A stretch of DNA of 51,524 nt, from positions 1 through 51,524 of the forward strand of contig KN834889.1 in the NCBI GenBank assembly GCA_000827265.1, read 5' to 3'. The notes beneath the pieces are model-generated. The model was given only the letters and a program-made list of their open reading frames with translations, was not told the DNA's origin and ran no database searches. Of this stretch, positions 11,357 to 22,970 are shown piece by piece; position 1 is the stretch's first letter; each line of letters starts with the position of its first letter. Source of the DNA: Collybiopsis luxurians FD-317 M1 (Eukaryota; Basidiomycota; Agaricomycetes; Agaricales; Omphalotaceae). The position numbers and the translations under genes are program-made.

Positions 11357-14300
11357 TCATGATTTGTGCAACTTATGAGTAGTGCTAGATATGTACTGGG
11401 GATGCCCGTGGAGGGAATAATAAGTAATGACATGACATAGATGGATAAATTTGAAGTATACAACTCACCTTGGAGGCAGCATTCTTGAGATGATTGAACT
11501 TAGTTTGCATTTTTCTTACACAGCGTGATGGTGAAGATAATTTGATCAGTGTATTGTCATCATGATCTACATTCAGTACTGAAATGGCAATCGAAGGATC
11601 AAAGTTAATGAAACACATTGCCCAATTAGGGCCATGAGCAAAGGAGCTCATGTCCAATGATACCCAGTGAGTGTTAGAAATTACCAATTGCAGAGGAAGG
11701 ATAGTGAGTGCCATTTGGTATGCAGGGGGTATCCAGAGAAGAAGAGATCCATCAGAACCACATATCCAACCATCATTCTGGATGGAAACATCCTGAAAAG
11801 GGAGATAAGAGTGACAGTGAGAATGGAGAGGATGGGAGCAAAATGATAAACAATAACTTGGGATCAACTGAGAATAGTTGGTGGGAATGGTATGACTATC
11901 ATCTCCTATAGCAATTTCAGTTTCTGCACTCTGTGTCTCCACTGTGCAGTCATCCGATCCTGACACAATCCTTCTTCCATCTGGAGAGAGGGCTGTTGAG
12001 TGAACCCAGTCATTGGGTCCCTTAAGAGGCATTCCTAGAGCATTTCCAGTCTCTGCACTCCATATCCTCACTGTGCAGTCATCGGATCGTGATGCAATCC
12101 TCCTTCCATCTGGAGAGAAGGCTACTGACTGAACCCAGTCATTGTGCCCCTTTAGAGGCTTTCCTAGAGAGTTTCCAGTCTCTGCATCCCATATCCTCAC
12201 TGTGCAGTCCTCTGATCCTGACACAATTCTCCTTCCATCTGGAGAGAAGGCTACTGACTGAACACTGTCATTGTGCCTGTTTAAAGGCTTTCCTAGAGGA
12301 TTTCCAGTCTGTGCATCCCATATCCTCACTGTGCAGTCTGATGATCCTGACACAATTCTTCTTCCATCTGAAGAGAAGGCTACTGACTGAACCCTGCTGT
12401 TGTGCCCTATTAAAGGCTTTCCTAGAGGATTTCCAGTCTCTGCATCCCATATCCTCACTGTCCAGTCTCTTGATCCTGACACAATCCTCCTTCCATCTGG
12501 AGAGAAGGCTACTGACTGATCACTGTCATTGTGCCCCATTAAAGGCTTTCCTAGAGCATTCCCAGTCTCTGCATCCCATATCCTCACCGTGCAGTATTTT
12601 GATCCTGACACAATCCTCCTTCCATCTGGAGAGAAGGCTACTGACCAAACCCTGCTATTGTGCCCCTTTAGAGGCTTTCCTAGAGCATTTCCAGTCTCTG
12701 CATCCCATATTCTCACTGTGCAATTGGATGATCCTGACACAATCCTCTGTCCATTTGGTGAAAATGCAACTGAATAGACACCCATTTCATCCCCTACCAG
12801 TATTGCCTGCATGGATGGCCAGTGCTCCTCTTTTCCTCTGCAAATCCTAGCTATCTTAGGGACCTGTCGCTGGATAACTTTTGACAATATCAACTCTGAA
12901 GGTAGAAAGGGAATAGCAGACACATACAAATGTGGAGTAGTTTCAATCATCATTTTTCCAAAAATCTTGACACATTGCTTTATGTCTCTACACAACTCTT
13001 GCATTATTACAATCTCTTGTGTCCCCTATGCTTCTTATAAGTCATTAATTATGATTGTAGAATACCATATACTTACTCTGAAACTGTTTATCCATTCTAT
13101 CATCCAGTCCATACTCCGAGAAATTATCCCAATTCTATTCAGGAGACTCAGCACTTCCATCCAAAAAAATGCATGGCCAATGATAAATGTTTTCATCAAG
13201 TCCAACATGTCATTGTTACATGGAATGTGAGTAAAGTGAATGTCCCAATAACAACAAGCATATGACATTTCTGGAGATATGCCAATTTTGATTAACTCCT
13301 CTAGATTTTCAACCTCAGAGTTCTGTAAATAGGAGCTCGGCAAGTTACACATATTGAAATGTAGTTGTTCTGTCATAAGTTTCATGCATCCTACTCCCAC
13401 AATTCTCTGCCCCTCTACTGTCGGAACAGCAACTTGATTACTCCTAGTTTCATCCATCAGAAAATCATGAACTGATGTATGAACAGGCTGTATGGGAACA
13501 TTCAACTCATTGACTCTAGTGAAAAGAGACCCAAGCCATGAGATGACTGCATCAACTCCTTGCTCATTATCAGCCTCTTTAAGATAATGGTCATATGAGA
13601 TTCGCAGACTTTGCAAAATTGACTTAAAGACAGGTTCTGATGTGGCCAAAATTTGTCCAACTACTTTTCTATATTCTTTCATGGCATTATTATCTGTAGG
13701 ATCCAAAAGTTCCTCAAGGATAGATTTGTACAACTGATTTAGGAGGGTGTGACTATTGCTTGAGTCTGTTGACAATCTCATGAACTTTTCAAAGCATTGT
13801 TTTATATTTATGCCAGGTTTAACTTCTTGATAAAGAGCTTCACAAACAGTGAAAGCCCATTGAAAGTGTTCCTCAGCTCTTTCTGCCAATGTTTTACACT
13901 GGTCAAGGGTAAAATTCCCCAAATCAATTGCCCTTTGCATCTTGTGGACTACATATTCATCAATGTCCTCCTTAACATGCTCCAACCTACTCATATCCTG
14001 AATGTGAAGCTGGCTAGCATATTTTGTGAGGACTTCCAACATATCATTTTCCAATTGGGATGTGACTAGAACTCGAAAGTTAGAGGGAAGCTTTTGAGCT
14101 CCTTCCATTATCACAGAAAGAAACTGTCTTTGTGGACCATTGCTCTCCTGAGGCCCACACTCATCCAATGCATCTACTATAATCACTGCAGGCTTGGTAT
14201 TGTACACCACATGTGTAGGCTTTAGAATCAACTTTTTCCACTGCTCTTGAAAACTAGTGCTACCAGCCACAAATGGATCTTTATTGAGCAGTTCACTCAG

Positions 14301-14800
14301 GTAGTTCCTAAACTCTGAAAGATTCATAGCCATATTATATGCCATGCTCCGCAAGGCTTTGCTTGGAGTCCACTCAGTAGAAAAGGTTCGAAGAATGCCC
14401 CCAGGAAACCTTGATCTTTGCACTGCTTTCCAATGGTGTGGGTAATAGCAGACTTTCCTGTTCCAGCAGGACCATGAAGAAAGAAAATTTTTGGAGCATT
14501 TGTCTCAGTGTCATATATCCACTGAGATATTTTGTGAATGATTTCAGCCCTGGTACCCTCCAAGCAGAGCTTGTTGAGGTCAATATGGGCTTTGAAATCA
14601 GGGTTCAACTTCTTGCAAAGTTTCCACTCAATTTCATCTGGGACAGTTTTCTAAGCAAAGCAGAAATTTTATTGGCCATAAAAAATTTATGTCCTACCAG
14701 TCGAGACAGTTTTGTTTACAGTTACATGTTGATCCCCATGAATAATGGTGATGTTAGGATGATAATTGTGAACATTTTGAGCATTGGAAAACAAGGCCAT
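11357..14800 (-). pseudogene. NACHT-WD40 NLR-like protein, copy B (frameshifted)
   Basis: This is a paralogue of copy A with the same architecture. The modelled exons are 14800-14698, 14637-13077, 13025-11469 and 11395-11357, with introns of 60, 51 and 73 nt. Exon 1 encodes MALFSNAQNVHNYHPN, the same length and phase as in A. Walker A GPAGTGKS is intact, as is the Walker B region AVIIVDALDEC. A roughly 10-nt deletion near 14,388-14,391, compared with copy C, shifts the frame shortly after Walker A, in the segment that reads FRFDRTFS in copy A. After that point the frame stays open to the WD40 end. The WD40 domain has seven repeats, one propeller against two in A. The last exon encodes YISSTTHKLHKS and a stop. 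Apart from the short deletion the gene is well preserved, so the loss looks recent, or the deletion could be an assembly error. Confidence 0.85.
11892..12794 (-). repeat. WD40 repeat array of copy B, 7 units of about 129 bp
   Basis: There are seven tandem units of 43 codons with the same consensus as copy A (VQSVAFSPDGRRIVSGS, then DCTVRIWDAETGN). The last unit is degenerate at its end (TVETQSAETEIAIGD). Units differ mainly between SGS and CTVRIW (SN, KY, RD, SD, ED, DD) and just before V-x-SVAF. Confidence 0.9.
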
Positions 14801-15195
14801 TATTTCAAGATGTCAATGATGGTGGTCTGAGGACAAGAAGCGGTCATCACACTGTCACAATCTGCTGCTGCCACCTGAATCATTTACAGCACATGAAATG
14901 CCTGCCGATGCCATCAGGCCACCACAATTTGTACTCCTGTATCTCATCGTGATCATCAATCCAAGTATTTGATGGAGTTGATCTCAGTGTGTTGTGATTG
15001 TATATCACTAACAACACGCTCGGCCCTTTCCCTCAGCAACAAGCAATGATGCCCAACTTGCTCATATACACCTCGAGATTCTTGTGCATACAACTATTGT
15101 CACATTCCCATCCCTTCATGGGCTCAACAACCACAACTCGCTCAGTGGCTAGTTTCATAATCATGCCAACAATCACATTGATGTACCATCTGCTG
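14801..15195. other. 5' flank of NLR copy B
   Basis: This is non-coding flank shared with 5,841-6,230 of unit A and 35,434-35,820 of unit C, so it probably includes the ancestral NLR promoter and 5' leader. It ends at ctgctgTA, the insertion site of the pogo element. Confidence 0.5.
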
Positions 15196-15197
15196 TA

Positions 15198-18100
15198 CTA
15201 TGGTTGTTAGGAATAGTTTCGGGTTAGGGATAGTTAAATTTTCAAAAAATTGCTGAAACAAAGGCCTTCTGCTTGTCAAATGGCCATAGTAAATTTTTTA
15301 TAGCATGTTTGAATACTAGTGCTTACTTCTATCTACTTACATTGAGAATATTTCAAGGGGAAACAAAGTGGCTGAGCAAATAGTGAGTCTACTCAACCAT
15401 GTACTTTCATCAAAGTGCCAGGAACATTATAATAATGAATAGAATAAATACACTAAAGTGGCTAGGGCTTTGTATTATGTTTTGAAGAGCTTAAATCCTA
15501 AATTCCAAGAAAATCCATGCAGCATTGAACAAATGAGCACCAAAATGAAATAAAAGATAAGTTGGACATGACATTGAGCACGGGGGAGGGGATGCTGTGG
15601 GTCGGCTCAGCATCAATGCACAAGTCCTGTCCACAGACTCAACTACAAATGCGACTACAAACACAACATATCACAATGACCAGGCCTAAATCTCTCCAAA
15701 CAAACCCTGCAAAGCCTCGCAAGATTGATGATGCCACTGAAGAAAGACTGAAGGAAGCAAAGAATGATCTCAATTGCACAAATAAATTCCCAACCATGGC
15801 CGCTGCTGCAATATTCCACAATGTCCCTCCTTGGACACTCCAAAACTGGATCAGAGGTATTGAGTTGAAGAAGGTGGCACACAACAAAGAGGCCCTTTTG
15901 ACTGAAGCAGAACAAAAGGTGCTCCTCAGCTGGGTGTACTATCTTGGACTCGCTGGCCTGCCAGTCAACAAATGCACTCTCTGACAAAAAGTGCAAGCTA
16001 TTCTTCAGGCAAAGGGAGTTCAAGTGACAGAGAAGATGGTCTTGCAATCATGGATACGAAACTTTAAGAAAGTACATGCAACAGAGCTGAAAACTGTGCG
16101 AGGCTCTGGCCTGGACCCAAAGCGAGCACAGGCCTTTAACTACAAAACTGTTCACCGGCATTTCAAATGTCTAGATGAACTCTTGAAGGAGAAAGATATT
16201 CCTTGGGAAAATGTGTACAATATGGACGAGAAAGGGATTCAGGTGGGAGGAGGTCAAAAGAATACCCAGGAGCAATACTTCTTCTCCAGAGAGGATAGGA
16301 TGATGTACCGGCAGAAAAGCAATAATCTCGAGCTGGTGACAATCATTGATTCCATCTGCACAGATGGTACAGCAAATATTCCTCCATGTTTTATTTTCAA
16401 AGGTGTCAGAAAATTCCCAGAATGGATGGAGGTTGACAATGACATTCTGTATGTACCAGACTTGATTGAGGTGCTATTACTAACTACTACAAAGGATTGC
16501 AACTTCAGAGAATGGCTGGACAGATGATCAGTGTGGATTTGAGTGGTTTAGACAATGTTTCATATCTCATGCACAAAAGCAAAACACATCTGGAAAGCCA
16601 ATTGTACTTCTTTTTGATGGACATGGGTCTCACATCAGTGAGGGATGGATTGACCTCGCATTGGCAAACAAGATCCTACTCTTCTGTCTTCCTCCACATA
16701 CTACCCATCACCTCCAGCCTCTAGATATTGGCTGCTTTGGACCTTTACAGACGGCATGGTTCAACTGCTGTGATACAGTATTGACTGAGACTGGGGAGCC
16801 AATGGAGTTGCAATATGTGGTAAAGGAATACTGGGAAGCAAGAAAGGTGTCATTCAAAGAGTCTACAATCTTGACATCTTGGCAAAAATCTGGAATTCAA
16901 CTGTTAAATCCTTCAGTCTTCTCAGCTTCAGACTTTGCACCTAGTATTCCATTGTCTATTAAAAACCAACTACCAGAATCTTTTCCAAGACATCTCCTGC
17001 ATGCTCCAGACACCTCTTCTGATGATGCCATATTTGACAGTGAGGTGCTCTTGGAGATGAGAGAGGAAAGGGAGGAAAGGGAGGAAAGGGAGGACAGACA
17101 TGAGTCAGACTTTGAGTCAGAATCTGATGACAGCTTTCATCCATCAGATTCCAATGAAGATGCAGAAAATGACAGTCACGCAGACCTTGGCATGTCTTCT
17201 TCAACCTCATTGCTTTCATCAGACTGGAACACTCATCAACAAGTCACACACAGCTCCCACATCCAAGGACCCACTCCCATCCCCTCTCAGCAAAGTCTTC
17301 TGTCATGCACACTCCGAGAAGTTGATCTTGCACACTGTATCATTGACCTTGAAGAAGCAAACTGTGACTTAAAATCACAATGGGATGCTGCCTCTGCACA
17401 TGCAACTCTAACAGCTCAGGAGCTCAGCATTGTAAAGCACAAATACAACAAGAAGGGGTAGAAGAAGGATGCATCAAGGCATGTTGTCACCGATGCCAGA
17501 ATCTTGACATCTCAGGAAGGAAAGGAGCAGGCAGCTGCAGATGCAGCAAAAAGTGGCAAAAAAGAAGGCTGAAGCCCAGAGGCAGGAGAAGCAAAAGGAT
17601 GCTGAGCATGCAGACATCATTCAGCGCACAGATCAGGAGTGGAGCAGTTCAGCTTTCACTGGGTCACTCAGGTCCAAGCCCAAAAGTGTGTTGGTTGATA
17701 TCTCCTTTGCTCTCAATCTTCCATCTGACAACACCACCCTTGATGTACTCCGTGCACAAACTGTGTCCCACTTTGATGCAAACCCAGAGCTCAAAGTGCA
17801 TGAGCAGTTCATCAGTCTGTTTGCGCAAAAGTGAAAACAGCCAGATGAGCCAAAGGAGAGTGACATACAAGAGCCATCATCTCAATGCCGTTCTCCAACT
17901 CCTGGGCCTTCATCATTTTGTCGCCATTCTTACTCTCCCGCTGATTTGCTTTCACCAACCTCTCGAATTTGTCATTTTGGTCCCAAAAATCCAGCCCAGT
18001 CTCAAACCAGTTACCCTTTTACTTTCCAATACTCATCCTCTTCCCTGACTGCATCCCAGTATCTACCTTACACACCACTTCCTCCTTGTCCTGTCCCCAT

Positions 18101-18519
18101 TCCTCTTCCTCGATGTGCTCCTAGTGATAGCTTACCCTGAATATAAAGTTTTATATTGCATCTTTATTTCTGTGTACTCTTTAAAACAATCACACCGTGG
18201 CCTCCTTGAATCTTCATACAATTCAACCAGCGCAATGAGCATCAGTTGATCTTGCTGTCTGAGCCATACTTGGCTGCGGTGCCACAGTGCCAGACTTGTG
18301 GCATCTCCGTGACAATACTGTGACTGATGAGTGAACTATCCCTAACCCTCCTCAGTCACTGCCTGACGAGGTCAGTAAAATTGATTAAAATCTCAGAAAT
18401 TCATGGTAGGGGTTTTTGAGCCCTAGAAATTCAACTATCTACTCAGATTAACAATATTCAAACAGATTGAGATGTTATTAGCATTTTGATCAAATTGAAA
18501 CTATCCCTAACAGCCATAG
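15198..18519 (+). mobile_element. pogo/Fot1-type DNA transposon, 3,322 bp
   Basis: The terminal inverted repeats are CTATGGTTGTTAGGAATAG at the left end and the complement of CTATCCCTAACAGCCATAG at the right end. TA dinucleotides flank both ends (15,196-15,197 and 18,520-18,521). A second inner pair, gggttagggatagtt near 15,220 and aactatccctaaccc near 18,334, strengthens the termini. In unit C the same host sequence reads ctgctgTActgcctgacag at 35,817, with no insertion, which gives a clean empty site. The element carries one transposase gene, now broken. Confidence 0.9.
15676..18140 (+). pseudogene. pogo-family DD35D transposase, degenerate
   Basis: This is a transposase of the pogo/Fot1 group for cut-and-paste movement into TA. 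It starts MTRPKSLQTNPAK. A psq-like helix-turn-helix follows (MAAAAIFHNVPPWTLQNW) and then a second DNA-binding region. The DDE core has first Asp in YNMDEKGIQ, second Asp in LLFDGHGSH, and third Asp in LQPLDIGCFGP. The last two are separated by 35 residues, giving DD35D. The C-terminal part, about 17,640-17,834, has the basic, SAP-like tail common in fungal pogo proteins (FTGSL, then ALNLP and HFDANPEL). Lesions are TGA at 15,982, a frameshift near 16,524, TAG at 17,459, another frameshift near 17,540-17,570, and TGA at 17,832. A Pro/Ser-rich frame then runs on to 18,140. It is inactive as read, and could serve only as a substrate for a related transposase. Confidence 0.85.
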
Positions 18520-18521
18520 TA

Positions 18522-19520
18522 CCGCCTAACAGATTCTCAACACCAAAATAGATGTGACCTAACAATACAAGTCCAGTGTAGCTAATGAATTATGAAGACC
18601 CAGAAATGTGGCATGCATTTGGCATGCTCAACTGTCCAGTCCAATGCCTAGAACATTTTATACTATATATGTAACAGCCGATCACTCAAAATTCCACTCC
18701 AATTGTAAGTGTTCGCAATCGCTCGAGTGAGTTAGCCAGTGACAAATGGACCCATGAGGTTCGTCTTTGATTTTTTGGACAAGAGGTGTACAGGGAGGTA
18801 CAGACACAAGAAGATAGAAGAGGATTCGGGGGTACAGTTGCAAGAAAAGGGAATCGGGAAGGCGAAACTGAAACTCCAGTGCAAAAACAGAAAAAGGGAG
18901 GGAATGAATGTACTACATGCATGAGGGGAGGGTGACGAGGAAATGACACTAGTACAAAGAGTGGAAGAAATTATAACTAAGGAGGAATATACAATAGACT
19001 ATGGAGCTTCGAACATACCTAGTACAAAGAGTGGAAAGAAAGGATAAGGAAAAATTTTTCACTATGCTAGATTACTATTAACATCTCAATGTGGGACTAC
19101 AACACAGTGTTTACACAAGAGTGTGTGGTTACAGAGTAATAGATGTCATTTTTTACCTACTAGGACAGGTTGAACAACGGCACAGAGCTGTTTGATAGTC
19201 AAAGTGGCTGTTTTCCCTTGCCGACATGCAGGAGGACTGATCCATTGATCCTGCGGTGGAAAAACAGCCTTGGAGTGGATGGAAAGCTGCGTGGCTGGAC
19301 AGCTCTTTCACTTGACGACCACAGGTGGGCAGACCCAGGGGTCCTGTGGTGGAAGGAGGCCACGGTGAGGCACATAAGCTGCATGGCTGAGTGGCCATTT
19401 CACTTGATGACCACAGGAGGGCTGACCCATTAATCCTGTGGTGGAAACAGCCTCAGTGAGGTGCATAAGGTATCACAACGAGCTACTCACCACAACTATT
19501 AGCCTTGCATAAACCACAGT
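18522..19520. other. Unit B flank with a unit-specific insertion of about 0.8 kb
   Basis: Bases 18,522-18,700 match 35,825-35,990 of unit C. From about 18,710 to 19,525 unit B has sequence that unit C lacks, and similarity resumes at atctacagga. The extra DNA contains ctagtacaaagagtgga twice (near 18,950 and 19,019) and the tandem repeat listed separately. I see no coding region and no clear target duplication. Confidence 0.45.
19220..19476. repeat. Imperfect tandem repeat, unit about 92 bp, 2.7 copies
   Basis: Successive units start near 19,220, 19,315 and 19,407. Each contains a gaccacagg-type start, then atcctgtggtggaaa, a gtgaggtgcataag-type segment and tttcacttga. The units differ by scattered substitutions. 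The repeat lies inside the insertion that is specific to unit B. Confidence 0.6.
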
Positions 19521-20250
19521 TTAAGCCTGAATAAATGTATCTACAGGATGTGACGAGCCAGTCAGTCGGTAATCCCGTCCAAAAAAAAACCCATAAAATC
19601 CAATAATCACCGACCATGAATAAAGAGTGTCCCGATCGGCGAGCTTTGCTGTCCAAGGTGAAAAAGCATCATTGTATGCCAGCAATCCGAGTGAGTAGGC
19701 GGCAATCAAGTAGGCAATGTGGGGATAATGTGAATGTAGCCCAAAGTTCCTATTAAATGGAATTGATTCAAGAGAGTTGTGTTCATTCGGAAGAGACAGC
19801 CAAACCATGAGGCTGGAGATGTGGAGATAGTCCACCAGAAAGATATGAGGCAATACGCTGATCAGAAGATCCGAACAATTAACAAGACGCTCGCAGAGTA
19901 TGGGACAGGCTGGTTGAAGGGGGGGAAAGTTGTCAGGAAGGAATGGGCGCAATTGCAGAATTAAGCTCCTGAGAGACTTATCAACTGCGCAAAAGAAACA
20001 TTGCAGGAAATGGGCAGAAGATGAGATGGGATTACCAATAGACGAGGCAATAGTCAGACACAGTGACGATGCATAATTCGCATCCAGGGAGGTCATCATT
20101 TGCTGAACATTAAAGAGTCGACGAGTTGACTTCCTCAAATCTCCTTTGTGCACTGAGCCCTCAATCTGTTTCTGCAGCTGTCCTAGTTCTGCGTGTAATT
20201 TCGTGGGGGAGTGGTTTAGAGGAGTCACCAAACAAGGGTAAATGAAAGGC
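19521..20250 (-). CDS. Hypothetical protein exon, possibly membrane-associated
   Basis: I do not recognise this protein. It is a minus-strand open exon of about 240 codons ending at 19,521. Its C-terminal half is hydrophobic (HIFLVDYLHISSLMVW and YSWSVIIGFYGFFFG), which suggests membrane association. There is no ATG at its head. A GTATGT donor at 20,353 and a CTCGCAG acceptor at 20,251 define a plausible 103-nt intron, so at least one upstream exon is expected. Homologous but broken sequence occurs at 36,010-36,870 (unit C, same donor motif) and at about 6,420-7,100 (unit A). It is therefore part of the duplicated unit and is the best preserved copy, but its coding status is unproven. Confidence 0.35.
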
Positions 20251-20353
20251 CTGCGAGATTGTGGACATGAAATATGAACTGACAGAAGCCCTCTCACTAA
20301 ATGGGAAGGTATCAGAACGAGTACATGCAGTTGAGGAAGCAAACTTTACATAC

Positions 20354-21191
20354 CATTAAGCCACTTTGATAATAATCCCCATCCCCACCATCCTACGAAG
20401 CCATTCTCTAATTAGACTGTTTCATTGCAAGAAGGTCAAAAATTGATTGCTGCATGCAGAAGCGGCGGGATACAAGTGACGGAGGGTGGAGACAATGGAG
20501 AGATTGAGGCTAAAGGTGCATTTGAGGAGGTAAGGCTAAGAAATGCTGTGGCTAAAGCTGCCCAGCAGACAACAAAACAAAAGGCACACTCGAGTCATAC
20601 GAGCCACCAAAACTTTTGTAGCATTTCAAGATTATGTTCTGGGTTTGTTAAGTGATAAGACAAATTTCCGCCGCAACTTGGTCCCAGTCAAATCGCTTTC
20701 CCTGATGATCAACGGCTGAGAGTGAACGCAGTCCAGAAAGGAAGCAAATGCAGAAAATAAACGTACAATATCCTCGTGTCTTTCTCTTACGAGTAACTGC
20801 AGCTGGCCACAGACGCGAATAGGAAAAGAGTGAGCTAGAGATTAGTCAAATAGGCCTTGCAAATTTCTGAGCAATGACATACATGACAATCAAGAGAAAA
20901 GGGCTTTGCTGCCTCGTTTAACAACAACCGGAATGTTCAGTTATACTGGGCCGGTCCTTCAGGCTTGCCCCAGTGCAACTCTGACAGCTTGCAATTCTAC
21001 CAATACCTCACATTATAAATACCTGGCATTGTTGCATAGAACTTCCTTGTATCTTTTTCCCCTTCCCTTAATACCCGAGTTGCGCAGCTCCCCCTTTCCT
21101 AACATCCCTCGTCTTTACCTCTTGATGGAACAAGACTGCCTCTCAATTGTACAAAGCCTCGACCCTCAGTTGGATCCTCTTTACGGCTGCA
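20354..21191. other. Shared unit flank leading to the histone H4 start
   Basis: No gene is supported. It aligns with 36,880-37,660 of unit C, and 20,742-20,950 aligns with 8,205-8,400 of unit A. The last 150 bases before 21,192 are pyrimidine-rich (ctttttccccttccctt) and probably include the ancestral histone H4 promoter and leader. Confidence 0.45.
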
Positions 21192-21616
21192 ATGTCCCAG
21201 TCACAGTCTTTATTGACGGAACAGCAGATCATGACAACATCCAAGGTGAGTAGCTCTTATTTGGGTGAGCTCACCATTCATTGTTTATTCGTATCACTAA
21301 ACTCATATTACTCGCAGGTATCACCAAGCCTGCTATTTGTTGTCTTGCCCGTCGCAGAGGTGTCAAACATATTTCTGCTCTGATTTATGAGGAGACCCAT
21401 GGGGTGCTCAAGACTTTCCTGGAGAACATTATCCGTGACTCTGTCACATATACTGAGCATGCTAAACAGTGAGTGTTCCTCTGGCTGACTGTTTGTTGAC
21501 ATTATGGTACTGAATCTGTTCAATTTCAGTAAAACTGTCACTGCGCTTGACATGGTATAAGCTCTGAAATGTTCAGGTCATACACTGTATTGTTTTGGAG
21601 CCTAAATTGGGAGGAC
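21192..21616 (+). pseudogene. Histone H4 pseudogene, intron-containing
   Basis: This is a decayed copy of the nucleosome core histone H4. Exon 1 begins with ATGTCC but is badly damaged, and only its end (DNIQ) is recognisable. A GTGAGT...CAG intron (about 21,247-21,318) separates it from an exon reading [17 protein letters not shown], then [20 protein letters not shown], then [14 protein letters not shown] second intron (GTGAGT...TTTCAG) splits the next codon, and the last exon reads KTVTALDMV, a TAA stop, ALK and a degenerate FG end. Compared with the near-invariant H4 sequence, several Arg codons have become Cys or His, which are CGN-to-TGN or CAN changes. Retained introns show it arose by DNA duplication, not by retroposition. 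Start-codon-region remnants occur in units A (near 9,645) and C (near 37,650). Confidence 0.85.
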
Positions 21617-22313
21617 GTATCTGGTGAGTTTTCTATTTTATTCTTTGTTTCTAGTCCTGTCTTGCAGTTTCCCAGTCGTCACTCTTCCTTTCCCCATGTC
21701 CTATTGTATGACGTACTAGCATATGTACCATAACATTCTATCCTTATTCATGACTACATGCAACATGAGCTTGATTGTGTATTGTTTGATTTATTTCTGT
21801 CATTCGAAAGATCCTCATTGCATAGCCTAAATCTGGCTTCTTGTGTCGAACAGCCAGTCCAATTGCTCAGGGCAAGGGCAGATCTTCATGTGAGCTTCCT
21901 CAACCTCGAGTTCCAATGCTATTGAAGGCAATAATGCGCTGTTGTGTACATCGATGTACCTCTGCTGATGAATGTTAAGCTTTCAATTAGTTGGTATTTT
22001 AGCTTGTCTTGCACTGTGGGGTCAATTTATGTCACGGTGGTGCTGTTGCAGAAATGTTCAGCTTTGACTTCACTGTAAATGGCAAAGTAAGTCGTGGTAA
22101 GCTCTTTCTTCTGCTAATTCTTATTTCTTGGGCAATTGCAGCTTTGAATGATGACTTTTTCCTGGTTGTTTGTCTTGAACAGATCAATTAGTACCTTGCA
22201 GCTGAATATGCCGCAGTGTCAATGTACTAAACTCTTGCAAGTCCAACTGGGTATTCAGGGACAATATAAAAAAACTGGTACCAAATGTTGTCCGTTCTCT
22301 CCATCCCATTACT
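21617..22313. other. Region between H4 and the wax-synthase-like fragment; nothing recognised
   Basis: This is AT-rich, T-tract-containing sequence downstream of the H4 pseudogene. I see no conserved frame and no repeat boundary. It may include the former H4 3' untranslated region and the promoter of the next fragment. Confidence 0.4.
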
Positions 22314-22970
22314 ATGTCGGCTAAAGGCCAAGAACTAGCAATGACTCCTTGGTTTATTACTCCTCTCTCATACATCCTCCTTGTTCTCAGCTTGACCTTT
22401 CAGTCCACCATCTCTCGAGCATCCTTCTTCATCCCTATCCTCTATATTGCATACTGGACAGTCTCTTACACCCCTGTTCTGGACCAACCACTATCCACCT
22501 ATTTCCAAGCCATCTCCACATGGGAAATCATTTTCCAAGCGCTCAACTATCTTGTCCTCACTGACCCATATGCAGAATTTTGATTCATTGGACAGACTGA
22601 ATCTACTCTCCAGAAACCCTTCCTCAGGCGCCTAGTGTGGGGCCTGAGACTTGTTGCGGCACTGAGAGGAGTCGGGTGGAATCACGAACCTAAAGAATTT
22701 ATCCCGCCCCATCCTGAATCTCAATCTCAATTTTTGTTAATATTTTGACACCAGATTCCTTCTGCGTTTATTCCATTCATCATTTTTGATGCAGCGTATC
22801 TTGCACTACGCAGTCATCCTGGGTTCTTACCTGGACCATCCTCCATAGCAAACATAGGACCCTTCATGCAATTCATCAATGTCCTCATCTTTGCCACGTC
22901 TGCTTATTATTTCCTCGATTTGCAATATCGACTATTCAGTATTGCAATGACGGCAATATTGAGCACATAC
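22314..22970 (+). pseudogene. Wax-synthase-like (MBOAT-type) membrane protein, truncated
   Basis: This resembles the fungal wax-synthase-domain proteins, multi-pass membrane acyltransferase-like enzymes often found in terpenoid gene clusters. It starts MSAKGQELAMTP, followed by hydrophobic segments (LSYILLVLSLTFQ, FFIPILYIAYW). Next comes the family hallmark LRLVAALRGVGWNHEP, and after a probable short intron near 22,740-22,755 the segment IIFDAAYLALRSHPGFLPGP followed by FINVLIFATSAYYFLDLQY. A TGA at 22,581-22,583 lies in frame where CGA would restore the run. The frame ends in LFSIAMTAI, where the opposite-strand peroxidase begins. The C-terminal third of the family is missing, so the gene is broken at a junction near 22,950-22,970. 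Confidence 0.6.
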
